Source: Campylobacter concisus (GTDB taxonomy: Bacteria; Campylobacterota; Campylobacteria; Campylobacterales; Campylobacteraceae). From it: a stretch of 64,000 nt of DNA. Below, piece after piece: positions 28,365 to 36,955 of this stretch. The translations under genes and the position numbers were made by a program. The stretch spans positions 806,001-870,000 of the forward strand of contig NZ_PPCE01000009.1 in assembly GCF_002913715.1 (NCBI RefSeq), read 5' to 3'. The notes below the pieces were generated by a model. The model made no database searches. It was given only the letters and a program-made list of their open reading frames with translations, and was not told where the DNA came from. How positions within the stretch are numbered: position 1 is the first letter of the stretch; every line of letters starts with the position of its first letter.

Positions 28365-28368
28365 TTTT

Positions 28369-28800
28369 TTAAACCCTTGATTTATAAAAATTATTATCTA
28401 TGCTATTTCCATCTTGGCCGTATTCACTTGCTTTAGTGCCAAAAATTTTTTCATTAAGTGAGTCAAAAAATTCTTTAACAGCAACAACATGTCTTGCATA
28501 TTCTTTATTGACTTTATGTAAATTTTCAAGCTTTGAACGCATAAGTACAAGTTTTGACTTCACTTCATCGTCTAAAACACTAGCAAGTGTAGTCGTACCG
28601 CTCTCTTTTGATACCTTTAAAAGCTCTTTATCTAGTGCTCTTTTTGTATCTTCAAATGCACGAACTAAGGCATTTTTTTTCTTTACACTCTCATCAACGC
28701 TTGAGTGCTTAGCCTCTTTTATATTTGCGATATCTTGTATAGTTAAATTTATAAGCTCATCAAGCTCGCCTATAGCCTCGTCCAAAAGCTTTTTTATCAT
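28369..28800 (-). CDS. flgN: FlgN-like flagellar export chaperone
   Basis: A 143-residue, wholly helical, charged protein (for example LLDEAIGELDELINLTIQDI) located exactly between flgM and flgK. FlgN chaperones FlgK and FlgL to the export gate. Sequence conservation in this family is poor, so the call rests mainly on size, helical character and position in the order flgI-flgJ-flgM-flgN-flgK known from C. jejuni. Confidence 0.72.
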   Translation of the reverse strand: MIKKLLDEAIGELDELINLTIQDIANIKEAKHSSVDESVKKKNALVRAFEDTKRALDKELLKVSKESGTTTLASVLDDEVKSKLVLMRSKLENLHKVNKEYARHVVAVKEFFDSLNEKIFGTKASEYGQDGNSIDNNFYKSRV

Positions 28801-28813
28801 TTAAATTCCTTAA

Positions 28814-29023
28814 TTACAGCAACGCATCAGCCACAGCCCTAGCCGTTTTTGAGATATCAACCTGATAAGTGCCATTTGCTATGGCGTCAGCTATCTCTTT
28901 TAGCTTTGCGTTTTCATTTGTTCTTACTTCTTTACTCTGAGTTTCGACCTTGGCATCGCTATTTTTATTTAGCGTATTTGCCTGAAAATTTGGTCTTTGA
29001 TTCAAAGGCCTTATCATATTCAT
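28814..29023 (-). CDS. flgM: Anti-sigma28 factor
   Basis: Binds FliA (sigma28) until the hook is complete and is then exported or released, which links late flagellar gene expression to assembly. 69 residues. The C-terminal half, LKEIADAIANGTYQVDISKTARAVADALL in outline, is the sigma28-binding segment typical of FlgM; the N-terminal half is disordered and short, as in other campylobacters. It has its own sigma28-type promoter within the end of the preceding gene. Confidence 0.92.
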   Translation of the reverse strand: MNMIRPLNQRPNFQANTLNKNSDAKVETQSKEVRTNENAKLKEIADAIANGTYQVDISKTARAVADALL

Positions 29024-29052
29024 ACCTCTTAAAATAAAATGTTTATATCATT

Positions 29053-29079
29053 ACATCGGCAGAATATAAATTTACTTAA
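29053..29079 (-). promoter_or_regulatory. Sigma28-type promoter of flgM
   Basis: Minus strand: TTAA, 15 nt, GCCGATGT, close to the Campylobacter sigma28 consensus TAAA-N15-GCCGATAA. The -10 is 30 nt from the flgM ATG and the -35 falls on the stop codon of the flgJ-like gene. It would let FliA drive its own inhibitor. Confidence 0.7.
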
Positions 29080-29375
29080 GAGTCTCTCTTTAAAAAATCG
29101 TATAAAAGTTCTGAAAAACCAAGATTTCCACTCAATGCTTTACTCATTGCATCGTTATACATTGACCTATAAATATCGCTACCAGCAGCCTTTGGATATA
29201 GCGAGTTGTGCTCGTCTTCTTTTAAAGCAATATCAAGCACAGCCTTTACCATATATGCCTCAAATGCATCAGTTTGCTCTTTTAAAAGTGCATCTTGTTT
29301 AGCATTTGCATTTTTTATCTTATTTGTAGAAATTTCATTGTATGAATTTAGCGCTAAGGTGTTATCTATTTGCAT
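29076..29375 (-). CDS. flgJ: FlgJ-like rod-binding protein (no muramidase domain)
   Basis: A 99-residue protein corresponding to the N-terminal rod-binding half of Flg[22 protein letters not shown] followed by [23 protein letters not shown]. The peptidoglycan hydrolase domain found in enterobacterial FlgJ is absent, as is normal in campylobacters. It caps or scaffolds the rod in the periplasm. Its start shares one base with the flgI stop (29375). Confidence 0.88.
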   Translation of the reverse strand: MQIDNTLALNSYNEISTNKIKNANAKQDALLKEQTDAFEAYMVKAVLDIALKEDEHNSLYPKAAGSDIYRSMYNDAMSKALSGNLGFSELLYDFLKRDS

Positions 29376-30427
29376 TATATTATCTCCAAATCAACTTGTA
29401 TCGCACCAACTCGCTTTAAATTTTCAAGTATCGATATGATATCACTTGGTGTTGCCCCAAGCTTATTTAGCGCTCTTGTTACATTTGCAACGGTAGTTTT
29501 TTCGCCTGAAATTTTAAGTAAATTTTGGCTAGGTGCGACCGATGTGTCGCTTCCAATATTTACATCGTTTTGCGCTGCCTCATCGTAGCTATTTGGCTCT
29601 ATTTTTATTGTGATTGCACCATGCGTTAAGACAACTGGGCTAACTACGGCATTTATGCCACTTACTATCGTGCCAGTTCTTTCATCAACCACTATCTTTT
29701 CATCTGGCTTATACTCCACATCAAGATCTAGCACAGCACTTGCAAGCTCGATAATGCTAACATCATCTGGCTTTTTAACGATAACCGTTCTTGGATCGAT
29801 CGCCTTTGCGGCATCATCAGAGATATTTGCATTTATAGTATTTTGGATATCAAGAGCGGTTTTAAAATTTGTATCTTTTAGGCTTAGTCTTATGCTATCT
29901 TGATTGTAAATGTCATAAGTCACTTCTCGTTCAACCAAAGCTCCATTTAGGATAGAGCCAACGGTTGGGTGGTTGCCACCTGATCTACCCATGCTTTTTC
30001 CGCCGATGCTTAAAGCACCCTGAGCCAAAGCATAAATATCACCATCAACGCCTTTTAGTGGTGTCATGAGAAGCGTACCACCTTGCAAACTTTTTGCATC
30101 GCCAATAGATGAGATCACGACATCAAGCTTATCGCCATGCCTTGCAAATGCAGGAAGCTTAGCTGTTACCATAACAGCAGCTGCGTTTTTTGACTTGATA
30201 TCATCTGGGTTTATCTTTACGTTTACACCTTGAAGCATGTTTGATAAAGACTGGATCGTAAATTTTGACGTTGAGCCATCACCTGTGCCGTTTAGTCCGA
30301 CAACTAGGCCGTAGCCTATTAGCTGATTATCTCTTACGCCAACTATGCTTGCAAGCTCTTTTATCTGCGTAGCAAAGGCTGAAGTAGCTATCACTGAAGC
30401 TGCTACAAAAGATAAAATTTTTTTCAT
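29375..30427 (-). CDS. flgI: Flagellar P-ring protein
   Basis: Periplasmic bushing of the flagellar rod in the peptidoglycan layer. 350 residues with a signal peptide ([20 protein letters not shown]), then [30 protein letters not shown], the strongly conserved FlgI start, and [22 protein letters not shown] and the C-terminal [15 protein letters not shown]. First gene of the flgI-flgJ-flgM-flgN-flgK unit, preceded by a sigma54 promoter. Confidence 0.97.
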   Translation of the reverse strand: MKKILSFVAASVIATSAFATQIKELASIVGVRDNQLIGYGLVVGLNGTGDGSTSKFTIQSLSNMLQGVNVKINPDDIKSKNAAAVMVTAKLPAFARHGDKLDVVISSIGDAKSLQGGTLLMTPLKGVDGDIYALAQGALSIGGKSMGRSGGNHPTVGSILNGALVEREVTYDIYNQDSIRLSLKDTNFKTALDIQNTINANISDDAAKAIDPRTVIVKKPDDVSIIELASAVLDLDVEYKPDEKIVVDERTGTIVSGINAVVSPVVLTHGAITIKIEPNSYDEAAQNDVNIGSDTSVAPSQNLLKISGEKTTVANVTRALNKLGATPSDIISILENLKRVGAIQVDLEII

Positions 30428-30462
30428 ATTTTTTCCTAAAATTTAGCTATTTTAGGTTTTTA

Positions 30463-30480
30463 AAGCAAAAGATGTTCCAA
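30463..30480 (-). promoter_or_regulatory. Sigma54 promoter of flgI
   Basis: Minus strand TTGGAAC-ATCTT-TTGCTT, matching the sigma54 pattern TGGCAC-N5-TTGC with the invariant GG and GC elements 10 nt apart. It ends 35 nt from the flgI ATG. Known biology of Campylobacter: rod, ring and hook genes are driven by RpoN with FlgR. Confidence 0.8.
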
Positions 30481-30491
30481 ATTTTTATAAA

Positions 30492-31058
30492 TTATTGGAA
30501 GTAAGAGAGCGAAGTAGCTCCAAATTTTTTAAATTTTACAAGCTTAAATGCAAAAATTTCATCGCTAAATTTAAAGTCGCTGTTGTGCTCAAAAACTATC
30601 ATATAAATTTTCTCTTTTTTTAGCTGTGAGATTAAATTTACAAGTTTTTCGTAGATATCATCAAAGCCAGCTCTTATGTCAAACGGTGGATCAAGGTAGA
30701 GCAACACCTTACCACTTTGAGAATTTATAATATCGGGCAAGACAGAAAAGGAATCACCATTTATCGCTTTTAAATTTGAGCACTCTAGGCTAGCAAGATT
30801 GTTTTGTGTGATCTTAAAAGCGGCTCTATCTTTTTCAATAGCGATAGCCTCACGTGCTCCGTTGCTAACGGCCTCGCTTGCCATCACGCCACTTCCACCA
30901 AAGCCCTCTATAAATGTAAGCGAGTAAATTTCATCTCTAATGACGTTAAAGAAGGACTCTTTTACGATGCTTTTTGTGCTTCTTGTTGTGCTTAGGCTTG
31001 GCAACTCAAGCCTTTTACCTTTAAATTTACCGCTTGAGATTTTAGTGTAAAGCTTCAC
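30492..31058 (-). CDS. rsmD: 16S rRNA (guanine(966)-N2)-methyltransferase
   Basis: A 188-residue SAM-dependent methyltransferase. The N-terminal SSGKFKGKRLELPS and TRSTKSIVKESFFNV match the RsmD start, EGFGGSGVMASEAVSNGA is the SAM site and VLLYLDPPFDI holds the DPPF catalytic motif. It methylates G966 near the P site of the small subunit. Overlaps the small gene upstream by 4 nt. Confidence 0.93.
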   Translation of the reverse strand: MKLYTKISSGKFKGKRLELPSLSTTRSTKSIVKESFFNVIRDEIYSLTFIEGFGGSGVMASEAVSNGAREAIAIEKDRAAFKITQNNLASLECSNLKAINGDSFSVLPDIINSQSGKVLLYLDPPFDIRAGFDDIYEKLVNLISQLKKEKIYMIVFEHNSDFKFSDEIFAFKLVKFKKFGATSLSYFQ

Positions 31059-31399
31059 TGATTTACCCTTAGAATTTCAAGAAGATCGGCTTTAAATTTA
31101 TCTATCAAAAGTGAAATTTTCTCTTCTAAGCCCTTTTCATTTTTAGCTTCATTTAGCTCATTTACTTTTGAAATTTGCATAGCTGAGTAAAATTCTTCAA
31201 GCGTATCAAGAAGTGTTGTCTTGGTAAAAGGATGAGAAAGATGAGCATTTTTTCCTATTATAAATAGCGGTTTTTTTGTCACGATCTCGCGGTCACTCAC
31301 TACAAAATCACAATCCTTATGATGAGCAGCCAAATTTCCACAAAAAAGCAGCAATGTCTTTTGAAGTAAAATACACTCGCACTCAAATGAAATTTTCAT
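31055..31399 (-). CDS. Conserved protein of unknown function
   Basis: 114 residues with no motif that I recognise. An N-terminal part with two close cysteines (FECECILLQKTLLLFCGN) and a helical C-terminal half (VNELNEAKNEKGLEEKISLLIDKFKADLLEIL). The order small gene-rsmD-flgI resembles that remembered from C. jejuni. It overlaps rsmD by 4 nt and probably shares its transcript. It could bind metal through the cysteine and histidine residues at 7-27, but this is a guess. Confidence 0.65.
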   Translation of the reverse strand: MKISFECECILLQKTLLLFCGNLAAHHKDCDFVVSDREIVTKKPLFIIGKNAHLSHPFTKTTLLDTLEEFYSAMQISKVNELNEAKNEKGLEEKISLLIDKFKADLLEILRVNQ

Positions 31400-31460
31400 A
31401 TCTCTTCCTATAAATTTTTGCTCGATTTTAGCCTAAATAATCAAAAATTTATATAAACAC

Positions 31461-31487
31461 TAAAGGATTTTAAAATTTTACCGATGT
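31461..31487 (+). promoter_or_regulatory. Sigma28 promoter of flaG-fliD-fliS
   Basis: TAAA (31461-31464), 15 nt, ACCGATGT (31480-31487), near-consensus for Campylobacter FliA. It lies 33 nt before the flaG ATG. It fits the late class of filament cap genes. Confidence 0.78.
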
Positions 31488-31519
31488 AGAAGCTAACGTA
31501 AGTTTTAAGGAGTAAAACT

Positions 31520-31915
31520 ATGGAAATCTTTAAGGCAGCAGCAAATCAGGTACTAGATACGAGCATGAGCACATCTGCTCAGCGTCAAATAGACAGCAGA
31601 CCTATCGAGCATTCTGATGTTAAATTAAGTGCTGATAAAAACAATGAAACAAAAGATATTAACGAGCTAGACGGACTTAGCAATGAAGAGCTTGCCAAAA
31701 GAACAAGAGAGGTCACTGACAAGCTAAACTATCAAATGCAGCAGCTCGATACTAATGTAAGATTTGCTTACAACGAGAAGCTAAATTTAATGGTTGTGCA
31801 AGTAAAAGATGCTAAAACTGGCGAAGAGATAACACAACTTCCAAGTAAAGAAGCTATAAGAATAAGCGAGTATTTCAAAGAAAGTATCGGAATACTTTTT
31901 GACAAGGAGAGTTAA
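31520..31915 (+). CDS. flaG: FlaG family flagellar protein
   Basis: 131 residues. The FlaG domain lies in the C-terminal two thirds: LNYQMQQLDTNVRFAYNEKLNLMVVQVKDAKTGEEITQLPSKEAIRI. Known in Campylobacter to influence filament length. First gene after a sigma28 promoter, with AAGGAG before the ATG, and 2 nt before fliD. Confidence 0.94.
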   Translation: MEIFKAAANQVLDTSMSTSAQRQIDSRPIEHSDVKLSADKNNETKDINELDGLSNEELAKRTREVTDKLNYQMQQLDTNVRFAYNEKLNLMVVQVKDAKTGEEITQLPSKEAIRISEYFKESIGILFDKES

Positions 31916-31917
31916 AA

Positions 31918-33678
31918 ATGGCAGTAGGTAACGTAACAAATTTAGGCTTAGGTACAAAAAATAGCGGACTAAATGATGATCTTATCAAGAAATTAAAAGA
32001 AGCAGATGAGGCAGGACAGATCAAGCCTTTAACAAAAAGGCTAGAGAGAAACGACCTAAAGCAAAAAGACCTTGCAGCGCTAAAAACTCTAGTCAGCAAC
32101 GTAAACGTAAGTGGCAAAACACTTGGTGGAGAGGCACTTTATCTAAAAAGAACTACAAATAATGCTGGCAAAAGCGTAACAGCCTCAGCGGCAAATGGCG
32201 TTAGCGTGCAAAATTTTAGTATCGATGTACAAAAACTTGCTCAAAAAGATACATTTCAAAGCTCAAATTTCAAAAACGCTTCAAACTTAGTAGGTGCGAC
32301 AAATAACGGCTCTTTTGATGTTGAGATCGATGGACAAAAATTTTCTATTAGCGTAACTAGATCAACCACATATCAAGATATTGTAGACAAGATAAATGAT
32401 ATTAGTCGTGGTAAATTGCAAGCTAGAATTTTAAATGTTGGCGGAGATAAGCCAAATCAAATCATGCTTCAATCAGGCAATACTGGTGCTACGCAGACTA
32501 TTAAATTTTCAAATGATACGGCTGGTGTTTTAGATAAGCTTGGCTGGGATAGTACGCAGTTTCAGGACAAAGATGCAAATGGCACTCTACTAACAAATCC
32601 TGATGGCACACCAAAGATGACATCAAATTTTGAAAAAAATAGAATTTTAAAGGCACAAGATGCCGAATTTACATATAACGGAGTAAATGTAAAAAGAAGC
32701 AAAAATACCTTTAACGACTTAAGACCGGGAATTTCTATTACATTAAATGAAACTGGTAAAACAAACGTAAGCGTCTCTCAGGATACGAAAGAGGTAATCA
32801 AAGCGGTTGAAGAATTTATCAAAGACTACAACCTAATGACCATGAACCTTGGTATAGCCACAAAATATGACGAGGAAAAGGGAGCTGGCACTTTCCAAGG
32901 CGTTAGCGAAATTTCAAGCTTAAGATCAAACATTGGTCGTCTTGTAAATGGACAAGATAGCGAAGGCAAAGCATTAAGTAAATATGGCATAGTGCCTGAT
33001 AAAGACGGACAGCTTCAACTTGATCTAAATAAACTAAATGCAGCTCTTAGCAAAGATCCTGAAGAGATTCAGAAATTTTTCATGGGATCAAGCAAGATCG
33101 AGCCAATAAGCTATATGGGGGCATCTACCGTTAGCGCTGGAGCATTAGACATAAAAGCTGGTGATCTTACGATAAACGGCAAGTCAGTTACATTCTCAAC
33201 TACTGCTACTGCCACAGCCGAAGAGAACGCACTAAAACTTCAACAAGCTATAAATGACGCTGGCATAACTGGAGTTACAGCTAGTCTTGATAAAAGTGGC
33301 AAAAGAATCGTCTTAAAAAGAAGCGATGGCGAAAATATCGAGGTAAAAGGCAAAAATTCGGCCTTAACAGCTCTAGGTATGAATGAAGCTACTATAAATC
33401 CAGTAACCAAAAAGACAGATGGGCTATTTACAAAGCTAGCTAAAATGCTTGATGGTGTCGTTGGCAAAAGTGGTACGATGGTTGCTATGCAAAATCAGTT
33501 AAAAGATGAAAATGAGTCGATCACAAAAAACAAAGAGAGCACACAAAAGCTTTTAGATGAAAAGTACACAACAATGCAAGAGCGTTTTATAAAATACAAC
33601 GCTATCATCGCAAGCTTAGAAAATCAGTTCTCAACACTAAAATCAATGATCGATGCAGAGATAAATAGCAGAAAATAA
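31918..33678 (+). CDS. fliD: Flagellar filament cap protein (HAP2)
   Basis: Caps the growing filament and helps flagellin fold in place. 586 residues. The N-terminal region has KLKEADEAGQIKPLTKRLERND and the C-terminal coiled coil ends with YTTMQERFIKYNAIIASLENQFSTLKSMI. The central part (residues 90-420) contains repeated threonine/asparagine-rich beta segments typical of the surface domains. Followed 9 nt later by fliS. Confidence 0.96.
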   Translation: MAVGNVTNLGLGTKNSGLNDDLIKKLKEADEAGQIKPLTKRLERNDLKQKDLAALKTLVSNVNVSGKTLGGEALYLKRTTNNAGKSVTASAANGVSVQNFSIDVQKLAQKDTFQSSNFKNASNLVGATNNGSFDVEIDGQKFSISVTRSTTYQDIVDKINDISRGKLQARILNVGGDKPNQIMLQSGNTGATQTIKFSNDTAGVLDKLGWDSTQFQDKDANGTLLTNPDGTPKMTSNFEKNRILKAQDAEFTYNGVNVKRSKNTFNDLRPGISITLNETGKTNVSVSQDTKEVIKAVEEFIKDYNLMTMNLGIATKYDEEKGAGTFQGVSEISSLRSNIGRLVNGQDSEGKALSKYGIVPDKDGQLQLDLNKLNAALSKDPEEIQKFFMGSSKIEPISYMGASTVSAGALDIKAGDLTINGKSVTFSTTATATAEENALKLQQAINDAGITGVTASLDKSGKRIVLKRSDGENIEVKGKNSALTALGMNEATINPVTKKTDGLFTKLAKMLDGVVGKSGTMVAMQNQLKDENESITKNKESTQKLLDEKYTTMQERFIKYNAIIASLENQFSTLKSMIDAEINSRK

Positions 33679-33687
33679 GAGAGAAAG

Positions 33688-34059
33688 ATGAATCAAAGTG
33701 CATATAGTGCATACGCACAGTCTAGTTTTGGGGGCATTGAGTCCCCAACTAAATTAATAGAAATGCTTTATGACGGGATTTTAAAATTTATATTTCGTAC
33801 AAAAAAGGCGATAGAAGCTGGAGATATAGAGAAAAAAGTTTATTATATTAATAGGACAAACGCTATTTTTGTTGAGCTTTTAAATTCGCTTGATTATTCT
33901 CAAGGCGACGTAGCCCACTATCTTAGCGGCCTTTATACAAGACAGATGCAGCTTCTTGCTATGGCAAATATACAAAACGATGTCGCAGCCTTAAATGAAG
34001 TAACCAATGTCGTAAAGCAACTATCAGAAGCATGGAGAGAGGTAACTTCAGGTGAATAG
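33688..34059 (+). CDS. fliS: Flagellin export chaperone
   Basis: Binds the C-terminus of flagellin and keeps it unfolded until export. 123 residues, with the typical SPTKLIEMLYDGILKFIFRTKKAIEAGD and LLNSLDYSQGDVAHYLSGLYTRQM helices. GAGAGAAAG precedes the ATG. Confidence 0.96.
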   Translation: MNQSAYSAYAQSSFGGIESPTKLIEMLYDGILKFIFRTKKAIEAGDIEKKVYYINRTNAIFVELLNSLDYSQGDVAHYLSGLYTRQMQLLAMANIQNDVAALNEVTNVVKQLSEAWREVTSGE

Positions 34060-34279
34060 TTGGATTAATGAGTTTAAATTAGCATTGATAAACGAAGACA
34101 CGAGCAAGATAGCTGCTTTATCACAAAATTTTAGTGAGGATATGTTTACGAGCCTAGCTTCAGCACAAGAAGCACAAGCATTAATCGGCGGAGCAATAGA
34201 GCTTTTAAAAAACAAGTCTTCGCACATCCAAAATGAGCTTATAAAGCTACAAAAAGCTCAAAAATACGTAACAAACTAA
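34052..34279 (+). CDS. Small FliT-like protein
   Basis: 75 residues beginning with a GTG at 34052 inside the fliS end (8-nt overlap), entirely helical (LINEDTSKIAALSQNF; IGGAIELLKNKSSHIQNELIKLQ). By position after fliS it would be the FliT-type chaperone for FliD, but sequence similarity to known FliT cannot be judged by eye. Confidence 0.62.
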   Translation: MNSWINEFKLALINEDTSKIAALSQNFSEDMFTSLASAQEAQALIGGAIELLKNKSSHIQNELIKLQKAQKYVTN

Positions 34280-34292
34280 TCTAGTAAATTTA

Positions 34293-34615
34293 AAGGCACG
34301 GCGTTAAGCCGAGTTCTGTCTTGAGCGATCATTTATCTACGCTTGCTTTTACAAACAAGCTCTAGCGAAGGGTTTTAATATAAGACCAAAACCATCCCTT
34401 CTTGCTGCAGGTTGGGTTTATATGGCCACGCAAGTTACCAAGCGTGCCGGTGGGCTCTTACTCCGCCGTTTCACCTTTACCGCCAAAGCGGAAGTCTGCT
34501 TTCTGTTACACTATCCCTTAGGTTTCCCTAGCCATCCGTTAGATGGAACCTTGTCTTATCGCAGCTCGGACTTTCCTCTTTTGCAAAAATCAAAAGCGAT
34601 CGCTTACCGTGCCAG
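34293..34615 (-). ncRNA. rnpB: RNase P RNA
   Basis: Ribozyme component of RNase P, which makes tRNA 5' ends. The minus strand has the conserved 5' element GAGGAAAGTCCGAGCT (plus-strand complement near 34564-34580) and the 3' element GACAGAACTCGGCTTA (near 34306-34322). Helix P1 is closed by GGCACGG (34607-34613) and CCGTGCC (34295-34301), which sets the ends. A TATAAT box lies 7 nt before the expected 5' end. An apparent 68-residue ORF on the other strand is meaningless. It is convergent with the fliT-like gene, 13 nt apart. Confidence 0.95.
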
Positions 34616-34621
34616 AGCGAA

Positions 34622-34627
34622 ATTATA
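34622..34627 (-). promoter_or_regulatory. -10 box of rnpB
   Basis: TATAAT on the minus strand; a start at about 34615 fits the folded 5' end of RNase P RNA. Confidence 0.65.
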
Positions 34628-34712
34628 GCGGCTTTGGCTTAAATTTCTAGCTTTTAAAACTTTAAACTTTATGTTCTCTTATTTAAAAGGTAAATTTGCA
34701 GGCAGATAGAGT

Positions 34713-34771
34713 GCTTTGAGTAAATATTTAGCGTATGTTTTGTCAAAAGCATATAAAATTTATCTCAAAGC
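34713..34771 (-). terminator. Hairpin overlapping the end of pepE
   Basis: Outer stem GCTTTGAG / CTCAAAGC (34713-34720 with 34764-34771) with an inner stem TATGTTTT / AAAAGCATA. The right arm overlaps the pepE stop codon. It may end the pepE transcript, although no U tract follows. Confidence 0.4.
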
Positions 34772-35382
34772 GCGATAAACTCAGCATTATTTATAGGTCG
34801 TAAATCATACAAGTTCCCAAATTTCTCCATTATCTCGTGCGTGGCCTGCGTAAAAGGCTCGCAGCCAAAGTGTGGTACTGTGAAAAAATTCACCAAATTT
34901 AACCCTGTAAAATCACTCATATTTGGGCTATTTTCATCCATAAGCGTAGCATATCTTGTATCTGGTGAGGCCACGATCGCTCCCGCCGACTCGCCGATAT
35001 AAATTTTGCCCGCTTTGACTGCATTTTTTATAGCTTGCCAGACGCGCGATTTTCGCAGCTCGTTAAGCAGATAAAATGTATTTCCACCGCTAACGTAAAT
35101 GATATCACACTGACTAATGGCAGATAAAATTTCATCTTCACAAGATGGCTCATCTTGGCTAGATACTAGTGCCGCCGAATTCTTGGCGCAAGAGACGTCA
35201 AGGCGTCTTAGCTTCGCACCAAAATTTTCTAAAATTTCCACCGCTTCATCTACATAAAAATTTACCTCTTCAAATTTTGCTGCCGTATCAATAAAAACAA
35301 CGTGCTTGCCTTGAAAATCTATCACTTCATTAATTTTGCTCGCAACCTCCGCAAAATAAGAGCAAAGAAAAATATTTGCCAT
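34765..35382 (-). CDS. pepE: Peptidase E-like (S51 family) dipeptidase
   Basis: A 205-residue member of the S51 serine peptidases, which cleave Asp-Xaa dipeptides. The nucleophile elbow is YIGESAGAIVASP (Ser near residue 125), and IIYVSGGNTFYLLNELR is the other hallmark. The His of the triad is likely in TVPHFGCEPF. Cyanophycinase shares this fold, but the length and simple domain point to PepE. It lies alone between rnpB and the palindrome region. Confidence 0.85.
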   Translation of the reverse strand: MANIFLCSYFAEVASKINEVIDFQGKHVVFIDTAAKFEEVNFYVDEAVEILENFGAKLRRLDVSCAKNSAALVSSQDEPSCEDEILSAISQCDIIYVSGGNTFYLLNELRKSRVWQAIKNAVKAGKIYIGESAGAIVASPDTRYATLMDENSPNMSDFTGLNLVNFFTVPHFGCEPFTQATHEIMEKFGNLYDLRPINNAEFIAL

Positions 35383-35644
35383 TTTTAATCCCTTTAAAAT
35401 ATAAATTTACAAATCCATTATATCCAAACGAGCCTAGAAACGATTGTATTTCGCGCCGTCAGCGCCTTGCTCCACAGATAAATTTTAGCGATTTAAGATA
35501 TGGATCTTGGTATAAAAATTTGATAAATTTTTCCTCAAATTTGAGCTTAAAACGATAAGGTAAAGTTTTTGCACCGCTTGGCTCACAGCTTTTAAAAAGT
35601 GTTAGGCGAGGCGGATTTTGATTTACAAAATTTAAGAAAGTTAA
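35383..35644. other. Non-coding spacer upstream of pepE
   Basis: The part of the 448-nt pepE-truD gap that is nearest to pepE. No supportable gene, tRNA or promoter. The short palindrome CTCAAATTTGAG at 35533-35544 is visible, and a GC-richer stretch near 35572-35615. The rest of the gap is the large palindrome. Confidence 0.5.
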
Positions 35645-35827
35645 GGCAAAGTCTTGCGAGATGGTTTTAAATGTTTTCTACGTCACTATGCTCTTAGCTA
35701 AACAAAAGAAATAAATTTCGTCCCAAGATAAGACATGCAGCCTATCGCAGGGCGAAATTTATACTCTGCTTGCAGTTACCAGCATAGACGCAAAAATCAT
35801 TTAAAAGCGCTCGCGAGACGAGTCGCC
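35645..35827. repeat. Large imperfect palindrome, copy A (structured element)
   Basis: A long, bulged hairpin that fills the gap behind truD. Arms from outside in: GGC (35645-35647) with GCC (35825-35827); GTCTTGCGAG (35651-35660) with CTCGCGAGAC (35810-35819), one G-U pair; TTTTAAATG (35665-35673) with CATTTAAAA (35798-35806); CGTC with GACG; ATGCT with AGCAT; ATAAATTTCG (35711-35720) with CGAAATTTAT (35753-35762); apical GATA with TATC around ACATGCAG. No coding potential. Same architecture and a similar apical loop as copy B at 58776-58894. Could be a structured RNA in the truD 3' UTR, a MITE-like element, or a DNA site. Confidence 0.75.
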
Positions 35828-35830
35828 GCC

Positions 35831-36955
35831 CTACTCAAAGATATTTTTGTGCAAGATTTCTTCTAGCACAACAGTCGCGTAGCTTCCTTTTTGCAGCGTA
35901 AAATTTATCGTAAAGTGCGCCTTTTCCTCGTTGTATTTATAGCTCGCATCCTCCAAATAACACCACGCAAAGCGCCTAGAACCCGTCATTTTAGCTTTAT
36001 ATTCGTTTGCCTGCGCAAAAATTTGATCCTCGACTGCTCTAGCCGCACCCTGCGCCTCATACGCCTTTGCGCCCGCGATCAGCCCGCAGCTAGTGATATC
36101 TCTAGCGTCAAAGCGCGCGCCCTCTGCGTCCAAATCCTCGCACAAAAAGCACTTTCCGTGCGGGTAGTGACCCAAAACTTCGCCCTCTATCAGCTTAAAA
36201 AATCTCTTTTGCGATTTTAAATTTTTCAAAATCGCGCCGTCAAGATACGGGTAAATTTGAGCTAGCTCAGAAAGGCTAAAGTCCTGCGCAAACCTCGAAA
36301 TCTCCACGCGTTTGCTAAGCCAGCGGTTAAAAAGATCGCTTTGATATGCTGAGATCAAAAAGTCGTTTAGCTTTACATTTTTACTCTTTTTGCCGTTTAT
36401 CGTCCCATTTTTAAGAAGCTCAAGCCCAGTTTCGGCATTGTCGCCAAATTTACCAAAACGCTGATAGCCAAAGTAGTTTGCATAGCCCATTTTATCAATG
36501 CTAACAAATGCTTGCTCTAGCTTTTTGGCATTACTTGGTAGTACTTTTTTTAAGCGGATAAAAAAGCTATTTCCCTTTAGATGTCCAATACGAAGCTTAT
36601 TTTTATGCACATTTAGGCTTAAAATTTTCATCTTTTCGTGGCTAAAGTTTGCTAGATTGCTCTCAAATTTACGTGGCATCGAGATAAACTGCGTCGTCAT
36701 GCCCTGCTTATCCTTTAGCCCAGCGTAGCCAAAGTCGCGCATCTTAGCCCCTGTAACCTCGCTTAAGACATGCAAAGCCTCCTGCGTCGTCATATCTTTT
36801 TTAGAAATTTCAACGATCATGTGCTCGCCATCGCCACTAAATTCATAAAGCGGTATCTCGCGTACGACAAAATCATCTGAATTTTTAGAAAAATATGCCT
36901 CGATAGGTGCATGAGTGAGTGCATAAAGTGGCTTAAAAGTGGTGGTTTCTTGCAT
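35831..36955 (-). CDS. truD: tRNA pseudouridine(13) synthase
   Basis: Makes pseudouridine at position 13 of certain tRNAs. 374 residues. The catalytic Asp lies in [18 protein letters not shown] (about residue 80), and the family segment [18 protein letters not shown] is near 158. The part coding the C-terminal half (from about 36330 down to the stop) is conspicuously GC-richer, with GCG and CGC codons, than the N-terminal half; this suggests a recombination join inside the gene. The start overlaps the thiL end by 23 nt. Confidence 0.94.
   Translation of the reverse strand: MQETTTFKPLYALTHAPIEAYFSKNSDDFVVREIPLYEFSGDGEHMIVEISKKDMTTQEALHVLSEVTGAKMRDFGYAGLKDKQGMTTQFISMPRKFESNLANFSHEKMKILSLNVHKNKLRIGHLKGNSFFIRLKKVLPSNAKKLEQAFVSIDKMGYANYFGYQRFGKFGDNAETGLELLKNGTINGKKSKNVKLNDFLISAYQSDLFNRWLSKRVEISRFAQDFSLSELAQIYPYLDGAILKNLKSQKRFFKLIEGEVLGHYPHGKCFLCEDLDAEGARFDARDITSCGLIAGAKAYEAQGAARAVEDQIFAQANEYKAKMTGSRRFAWCYLEDASYKYNEEKAHFTINFTLQKGSYATVVLEEILHKNIFE

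Noticed and set aside
33729-33733. Short G5 runs (fliS, 16251 gene, 63255 region) as phase-variation tracts
   Set aside because: Five G is too short, the frames are intact and conserved at these points.
34422-34628. 68-residue open frame opposite the 3' flagellar genes
   Set aside because: It is the complement of RNase P RNA, which is supported by conserved elements and a closing P1 helix.
35645-35827. Integron attC site as an explanation of the palindromes
   Set aside because: The arms lack the paired RYYYAAC/GTTRRRY core boxes, there is no integrase or cassette array, and the elements follow housekeeping genes.
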